A stretch of DNA of 10,848 nucleotides from contig RFNL01000180.1 in the NCBI GenBank assembly GCA_009927195.1, positions 1-10,848 of the forward strand. Direction: 5' to 3'. This DNA comes from Betaproteobacteria bacterium. GTDB lineage: Bacteria > Pseudomonadota > Gammaproteobacteria > Burkholderiales > Burkholderiaceae_C. A model generated the notes under the pieces. It was not told the origin of the DNA. It did no database searches and saw only the letters and a program-made list of their open reading frames with translations. This document shows, one piece after another, positions 6,277 to 10,848 of this stretch; within the stretch, counting starts at the first letter, position 1; the number at the start of each line of letters is the position of its first letter. The translations under genes were made by a program, and so were the position numbers.

Positions 6277-7557
6277 ATGAAATGGTTTCACAAACTGACG
6301 GCCTTGATCGGCATTTCCACCAGCTTGATCGCACCCTCGCTGGCGCAAACCCCCGTCACCCTGGATGTGCTTTATTGCTACCCGAGTTTTGCCCGATTTC
6401 ATGAACCGCTGGCCGCAGAATTCATGAAAAAAAACCCGAACATCAAAATTCAATTCCGGGCCCCGTCAGCCAGTTATGACGAAGGGCACCAGGTCATTCT
6501 CAGAAGCGCCGTCACCAATCAGTTGCCCGATGTGTACTACGCTGGCTATCATTTGCTGGGAGAAATGGCGCGCACCTTGGAGAAGCGCAATCAAATCGTT
6601 GACCTGACCCCCTTCATCAAGTCTGAAGCGGCCAATTGGGCGAGCACCAATTTTGCACCCCGCATGATGTCCTTGTCACAGGTCGATGGCAAGCAATTTG
6701 GTTTGGCATTCAATGCCTCATCGCCCATCATGTACTACAACATCGAATTGGTCAAACGCGCAGGTGGAGACCCCAAGAACATGCCCAATACCTGGGATGG
6801 TTTGATCACCTTGGCTGGAAAAATCAAGGCGCTGGGTGGCGACATCAGTGGCATTTCCTACGATGTCCATGCCTGGCCCGATGATTGGCTGTTTCAAGGC
6901 ATGCTCTACCAATTGGGGGGTAAGCTGGTTGAGCCTGGCACGAAAAAAGTGGGCTTTAACAACGACACCGGCTTGCAAGCCTTGAAAACCATGCGCCGAT
7001 TTGTCACCGATGGTGGCATGCAGTTGGTGGACTGGGATCAATCCCGTCAGCAGTTTGGCGCTGGCAAAACGGGTATTTTGTTCAGCACGCCCGCGCATTT
7101 GAAAATCGTCACTGACATGGTGGGGACCAAATTTGAATGGGGAACCGCTCGCTTCCCACTTGACAACAAAGCCAATGGCGGCGTTCCCACGGGCGGTAAT
7201 GCGGTGGTGATGCTGACCAGAGATGCCGCCAAGCAAAAGGCCGCCTGGGATTTCATCAAGTTCGTCACCAGCGCGGAAGCGCAAAAGGTGGTGGTTGAAA
7301 TGACCGGCTATCTGCCCACCAACCAACTGGCCCTGGGTGCCAATTTCTTGGGCCCCTTCTATGACAAAAACCCGAATTTCCGCACAGCCACCACGCAAAT
7401 CGATAAATCTTTGCCTTGGGGGGGTTACCCTGGCGGACAGTCGGTGCGGATTTGGCGCGCCCAACGCGATGTGGTCGCTGGCGTGATGCGCGGTGAAAAA
7501 ACACCCGAGGCTGCACTGCCCGAGTTGGTCAAAGCGACCGAAGCCTTGATGGAATGA
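6277..7557 (+). CDS. Extracellular solute-binding protein, UgpB-like
   Basis: The periplasmic binding protein of the importer, 426 residues. A Sec signal peptide is clear: MKWFHK, a hydrophobic core, then SLA with likely cleavage after A23. The mature protein follows family-1 solute-binding proteins and is closest in text to UgpB. FNASSPIMYYN corresponds to FNSSTPVLYYN in E. coli UgpB. TGYLPTN corresponds to TGYLPIT, and FYDKNPNFRTATTQI to FYEKNPGADTATRQM. An arginine in QSVRIWR lies where UgpB has its C-terminal QIRVIV segment, near the ligand-binding arginine. The N-terminal strand reads LDVLYCYPSF instead of the FWHSM-type start of UgpB, so the binding pocket differs and the ligand may not be glycerol-3-phosphate itself. 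The next gene suggests a phosphodiester. The strong Shine-Dalgarno supports this start. Confidence 0.9.
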   Translation: MKWFHKLTALIGISTSLIAPSLAQTPVTLDVLYCYPSFARFHEPLAAEFMKKNPNIKIQFRAPSASYDEGHQVILRSAVTNQLPDVYYAGYHLLGEMARTLEKRNQIVDLTPFIKSEAANWASTNFAPRMMSLSQVDGKQFGLAFNASSPIMYYNIELVKRAGGDPKNMPNTWDGLITLAGKIKALGGDISGISYDVHAWPDDWLFQGMLYQLGGKLVEPGTKKVGFNNDTGLQALKTMRRFVTDGGMQLVDWDQSRQQFGAGKTGILFSTPAHLKIVTDMVGTKFEWGTARFPLDNKANGGVPTGGNAVVMLTRDAAKQKAAWDFIKFVTSAEAQKVVVEMTGYLPTNQLALGANFLGPFYDKNPNFRTATTQIDKSLPWGGYPGGQSVRIWRAQRDVVAGVMRGEKTPEAALPELVKATEALME

Positions 7558-7566
7558 AACCCCGGC

Positions 7567-7590
7567 CCTCCCCGCGGCGTCGCGGGGAGG
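7567..7590 (+). repeat. Perfect GC-rich hairpin between binding-protein and phosphodiesterase genes
   Basis: CCTCCCCGCG (7567-7576), loop GCGT, then CGCGGGGAGG (7581-7590): a perfect 10-bp stem with a four-base loop. No T-run follows, so it is not a classic intrinsic terminator. It sits just after the binding-protein stop, a position where stem-loops often protect the upstream mRNA or reduce downstream expression. It could also be a copy of a dispersed REP-like palindrome. Confidence 0.65.
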
Positions 7591-7610
7591 ACTCACCTGG
7601 AGAACCTGTC

Positions 7611-8435
7611 ATGTTGATAGCCCAATTCAGCGACACACACATCAAACCGGCAGGTCAACTGGCCTACGGGGTGGCCGACACCCATCAGATGCTGCAATCG
7701 GCGTTGGATCACCTCCAGGGATTGCCGCAAAGACCTGACTTATTGGTGATCACGGGCGACTTGGTGGATGCCGGTTCGGTGGTGGAATACCAACGCTTGC
7801 AAAACCTGTTGAACGACCTGCCCATGCCCTATCTGTTGATCGCAGGTAACCACGATGACCGCGACCACATGCGCCAGGTTTTCCCCCATCACCCCTGGCT
7901 TGAACCCCAGGGTTTTTGGCAATACCGCGCTCAGGCTTCAGATTGGCCATTTCAGATATTGGCCCTGGACACCGTCAACGCCGGAGAAAGTGGCGGCCGA
8001 TTGTGCCCACAACGGCTGAATTGGTTTGCCCAGCAACTGGAACAAAGCCCACACGTTCCCACCTTGGTGATGATGCATCACCCGCCATTTGCCACCGGGA
8101 TTGGTCACATGGATGCCATCGGTTTGGCGGATGCAGCGTCTTTTGCCGACATCTTGCGTCAGCATCCGCAGATTGATTTGGTCATTTGCGGGCACTTGCA
8201 CCGCAACATCCGCGCCACGGTGGGCGGACGTGCCGTGATGACCGCGCCCAGCACCGCCCACACGGTGCAACTCGATGTGGCGCCCGATGCGGGCGCCATG
8301 TTTCGCATGGAGCCCCCCGCATATCTGATGCATTGGTGGAGCGGCACTGGTTGGGTCACACACCATGTCAATGCGGTGCAAAGCCCTGGGCCTTATCCAT
8401 TTTTCCATCCAGATGGCCAATTGATCATGGCCTGA
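7611..8435 (+). CDS. GpdQ-like cyclic/glycerophosphodiester phosphodiesterase (calcineurin-like)
   Basis: A cytoplasmic binuclear-metal phosphodiesterase, 274 residues, the same length as I recall for Enterobacter GpdQ. GpdQ hydrolyses glycerophosphodiesters to glycerol-3-phosphate and an alcohol. All metal and active-site residues fall at the GpdQ positions: D8 and H10 (SDTH), D50 (TGD), N80 and H81 (GNHDD), H156 (MHHPP), H195 and H197 (CGHLH). No signal peptide is present. The start is ATG 7611, with GGAG 8 nt upstream (7599-7602). A longer in-frame reading from 7554 would run through the hairpin and encode an unlikely PRPSPRRRG tail. Being next to a Ugp-like importer implies that imported diesters are cut inside the cell. 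A 3',5'-cAMP phosphodiesterase (CpdA) role is the main alternative, but the residue-by-residue GpdQ numbering and the context argue against it. Confidence 0.87.
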   Translation: MLIAQFSDTHIKPAGQLAYGVADTHQMLQSALDHLQGLPQRPDLLVITGDLVDAGSVVEYQRLQNLLNDLPMPYLLIAGNHDDRDHMRQVFPHHPWLEPQGFWQYRAQASDWPFQILALDTVNAGESGGRLCPQRLNWFAQQLEQSPHVPTLVMMHHPPFATGIGHMDAIGLADAASFADILRQHPQIDLVICGHLHRNIRATVGGRAVMTAPSTAHTVQLDVAPDAGAMFRMEPPAYLMHWWSGTGWVTHHVNAVQSPGPYPFFHPDGQLIMA

Positions 8436-8457
8436 TATCACCGTGAAAATGGCCAGC

Positions 8458-8463
8458 AAGGAG
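8458..8463 (+). promoter_or_regulatory. Strong Shine-Dalgarno of the secreted phosphoesterase gene
   Basis: AAGGAG lies 5 nt before ATG 8469. It supports this start even though the next in-frame ATGs (8520 and 8526) would give a shorter, more usual signal peptide. Confidence 0.6.
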
Positions 8464-8468
8464 CCCCC

Positions 8469-9479
8469 ATGAACCGCAGAAACCACAACCGCCTTTCACC
8501 CAAGGTGTGGCCTGGCCCCATGCCAATGCGATTGGCCCGGCAGGTGGGGGCGCTGTGCTTGTGCTGGTGCGCAGCAGCAGCAGCCTGGGCCGAGGCTTTT
8601 GATTTTGTCGCCATCGGTGATCTGCCTTATGGCAACCCCTCTGTGGCCTACGGCCCGTATCGCGCATTGATTGACCAAATCAACCGCGAAGCCCCTGATT
8701 TTTCGGTGCATGTGGGCGACTTCAAATCTGGCTCAAGCCCTTGCTCCGATGCAGAGTTTCAGGCACAACTGGCGCACTTTGCACGGTTCAAAAATGGACT
8801 GATCTACACCCCTGGGGACAACGAGTGGACCGACTGTCACCGACCCAGCAATGGGTCGCACGACCCTGTGGAGCGGTTGAACAAACTCAGGCAGATTTTT
8901 TTCCCGAGCAGCCAGTCGCTGGGGCAATCGAGCATCCAATTGTTGCGCCAACCGTCGGTCCACCCCCAACATGCAGACCATGTGGAAAACGCGTTTTGGA
9001 TGCACAAGCAAGTGGCTTTTGCCACGGTGCACATTGTGGGCAGCAACAATAATTTTGAAACCCGCAGTCCACCAGCGGTACAAGAGTTTTTCAAACGCGA
9101 TGCAGCCAATGTGGACTGGATCAAGCATGCATTCACCTTGGCCCAAGAAAGGCAAGCCAAAGCGCTGGTGTTTGCTTTTCAGGCCGATGTTTTTGAGAGC
9201 AAGAACCAATGGGAAGATTTCCCTGCGCACTCTGGTTTTGCACGCAGTGTGGGCGAAACCCTGTTGCCTTTGGCTGCGCAAAGTCGACTGCCCATCCTGA
9301 TCGTTCACGGCGACAGCCATGTGTTTAAATTTGACCAAGCCTTTCAATGGCAAAAAAAACCACTGCCATCGGTCTACCGTTTGGTGGTGCCCGGCGCCCA
9401 AGATGTGCGGGCGGTGATGGTGTCGGTGGACACGCTTCGCACGGCTCCGTTTCAGATCCGGCTGATCTCGCCGCCTTGA
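8469..9479 (+). CDS. Secreted calcineurin-like metallophosphoesterase of unknown substrate
   Basis: A 336-residue protein with an N-terminal signal peptide: basic start (MNRRNHNR), hydrophobic core at about 26-39, and AWA followed by E42 as the likely cleavage site. The signal is long; a start at M18 or M20 would be more ordinary, but the strong Shine-Dalgarno favours 8469. The mature part follows a calcineurin-like order: GDLPYG (D51), VHVGD (D84), PGDNEWTDC (D117, N118) and HGDSH near the C-terminus. The usual DxH and GNHD motifs are replaced by GD and GDNE, so the metal site is a divergent version. C92 and C123 could form a disulfide, as expected outside the cytoplasm. It is the last gene of the set, 33 nt after the GpdQ-like gene, so it probably releases phosphate or prepares substrates in the periplasm. 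Phosphatase versus phosphodiesterase activity cannot be decided here. Confidence 0.75.
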   Translation: MNRRNHNRLSPKVWPGPMPMRLARQVGALCLCWCAAAAAWAEAFDFVAIGDLPYGNPSVAYGPYRALIDQINREAPDFSVHVGDFKSGSSPCSDAEFQAQLAHFARFKNGLIYTPGDNEWTDCHRPSNGSHDPVERLNKLRQIFFPSSQSLGQSSIQLLRQPSVHPQHADHVENAFWMHKQVAFATVHIVGSNNNFETRSPPAVQEFFKRDAANVDWIKHAFTLAQERQAKALVFAFQADVFESKNQWEDFPAHSGFARSVGETLLPLAAQSRLPILIVHGDSHVFKFDQAFQWQKKPLPSVYRLVVPGAQDVRAVMVSVDTLRTAPFQIRLISPP

Positions 9480-9495
9480 TCCGGCCAGCCACTGT

Positions 9496-10848
9496 TTAGC
9501 GCAACGCCTGGTAAATGGTTTGGGCCAATTCGGGAGAAATGCCCTCGACCGCGCACAGGTCTTGCACGCTGGCATCGGCCACGCCACGCAAACCGCCGAA
9601 ACGTTGCAGCAGCTTGGCGCGTTTTTTCGGGCCAATGCCCGCGATGTCCTCTAATTTGCTGGCACCGGTGCGCACCTGAGCCCGCTTGGCCCGCATGCCG
9701 GTGATGGCAAAGCGATGTGCCTCGTCGCGGATTTGGGCCAACAGCATCAATGCGGCCGAGTCTCTCGCCAGACTGAGCTTGTCGCGCCCATCGGCAAACA
9801 CCAGCTCCTCCAGTCCGACCTTTCGGCCCTCGCCCTTTTCCACCCCCACGATGCGCGACACATCCAGGCCCAAATGCTCAAACACCTCGCGCGCCATGCT
9901 CACTTGCCCTTTGCCGCCGTCAATGAGCACCAGATCGGGCAAGCGGTCTTCGCCCGCGCGCACCGCCTCGGCCAGCTTGGCATAACGGCGCATCAGCACC
10001 TGGCGCATGGCGGCGTAATCATCGCCGCCGGTGATGCCGTCGATGTTGTAGCGGCGGTATTGCGCCGACTGCATCTTGTGGTGCTGAAACACCACGCACG
10101 ATGCCTGAGTGGCCTCGCCGGCGGTGTGCGAGATGTCAAAGCATTCCATGCGAAACGCGTCCAGGTCTTCGATGGCCAAATCCAAGGTATCGACCAGGGC
10201 ACGGGTGCGCGCCTGCTGCGAGCCCTCCTCGGCCAGCAAGCGGTTGAGTTGCAATTCGGCATTTTGCAATGCCATGTCCAGCCACACCCGGCGTTGCTCG
10301 CGCGGTTGGTGCACCGCACGGATGCGCACGCCGGTTTGCTCGCTCAAGGCCGACAACAGTTCCTTGGCTATCGGTTGGCTGGCCACCAAGGTGGGCGGCA
10401 CCGGCACCTCCAGGTAATGCTGGGCCACAAAAGCTTGCAGCACCTCGATGGGCTGGGCATCGTCCACATGGCCGGAAAGTACGGCCGGTCACCCAGGTGC
10501 CGCCCGCCGCGCACCATGGCCAAGTTGACGCAGGCCTTGCCGCCATGCACCCGCACCGCCAACACATCCACATCGCGGTCGTCCACCGTGTCCACCGCTT
10601 GCTGGTGCAATACCTTGGACAAGGCGCTGAGCTGGTTGCGCAAATCGGCAGCTTGCTCAAACTGCAACTGCGACGAGTGGGCCAGCATGCGCTGCTCCAG
10701 GTCTTGCATCACCTCTTGGGTCTCGCCGCGCAGCAAACGCTGGGCACTGGCCACATCGCTCGCGTAGGCATCCAGGGCAATGTGCCCGACACAAGGTGCC
10801 GAACAGCGCTGAATTTGGTAGAGCAGACAAGGTCGGGTTCGATTGTTG
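9496..10848 (-). pseudogene. uvrC: uvrC, excinuclease ABC subunit C; 5' end outside window, frame broken near 10470
   Basis: UvrC makes the dual incisions in nucleotide excision repair. Reading the minus strand from the window edge, one frame encodes the Cys-rich segment after the GIY-YIG nuclease (RPCLLYQIQRCSAPCVG) and then the UVR domain that binds UvrB (FEQAADLRNQLSAL), ending at GGRHLGDRPYFP. The continuation lies in another frame from about 10467: HVDDAQPIEVLQAF, then PREQRR, the RNase H-like endonuclease domain (FDISHT, LIDGGKGQ, RDEAHRF) and the double helix-hairpin-helix (IAGIGPKKRAKLLQRFGG), ending at TAA 9496-9498. One added base near 10470 would join the halves perfectly. Both parts are well conserved, with no other stop. 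This suggests a sequencing indel or a very recent mutation, not an old pseudogene. It is convergent with the phosphoesterase gene, 16 nt away. Confidence 0.9.
10468..10471 (-). other. Apparent one-base deletion in uvrC
   Basis: The minus strand reads TTT CCG GCC ATG TGG, giving FPAMW. Family sequence expects FP, a few residues, then HVDDA, which appears one base out of phase. A single extra C (a G on the plus strand at 10470/10471, making a run of three) gives FPAHVDDAQPIEV without other change. Confidence 0.85.

Noticed and set aside
7567..7610. Rho-independent terminator after the binding-protein gene
   Set aside because: The stem is strong but is followed by ACTCACCTGG, with no T-run, and the next gene follows with its own Shine-Dalgarno.
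8571..8584. GCA trinucleotide repeat as a phase-variable tract
   Set aside because: About four units encode the alanine core of a signal peptide. Changes of unit number would keep the frame, so no on/off switch is expected.
9715..10767. 350-codon plus-strand frame across uvrC
   Set aside because: Antisense to well-conserved UvrC domains, with a His/Gln-rich composition and no domain.

Overview
The window looks like chromosomal DNA of a betaproteobacterium, most likely order Burkholderiales and family Comamonadaceae (Limnohabitans/Rhodoferax-like). This rests on recalled similarity of the Mfd, SerB and UvrC protein segments and on the fairly GC-rich coding style. No rRNA, tRNA, CRISPR array, transposase or integrase is visible. 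The genus is a guess.

Layout. Positions 1-1320 (+) hold the 3' end of mfd (transcription-repair coupling factor), running without a stop codon into serB (phosphoserine phosphatase). Positions 1333-3215 (-) hold a two-gene operon: an idnO-like short-chain dehydrogenase followed by an idnD-like zinc dehydrogenase, a pair that usually interconverts L-idonate, 5-ketogluconate and gluconate. Positions 3216-3350 are a divergent promoter region with three GCCAGCG-based inverted repeats and a candidate Pho box with a -10 element. Positions 3351-9479 (+) hold six genes in one direction: ABC ATPase, two permeases, a UgpB-like binding protein, a GpdQ-like cytoplasmic phosphodiesterase and a secreted calcineurin-like phosphoesterase. 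Positions 9496-10848 (-) hold the 3' part of uvrC, broken by an apparent one-base deletion near 10470.

How the genes may work together. The binding protein, permeases and ATPase resemble the Ugp (glycerol-3-phosphate/glycerophosphodiester) importer. The next gene keeps every metal ligand of GpdQ at the same residue number. The simplest model is a phosphate-starvation operon: glycerophosphodiesters or similar phosphodiesters are imported intact and hydrolysed in the cytoplasm, while a secreted phosphoesterase works on substrates outside the inner membrane. The candidate Pho box fits this, with the same 10-nt gap to the -10 as I recall for E. coli pstS. Substrate and regulation are inferences.

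Two housekeeping genes show reading-frame anomalies: an mfd-serB fusion and a uvrC frameshift. Either both are real, or one or both are small indel errors in the sequence. They should be checked before biological meaning is assigned.
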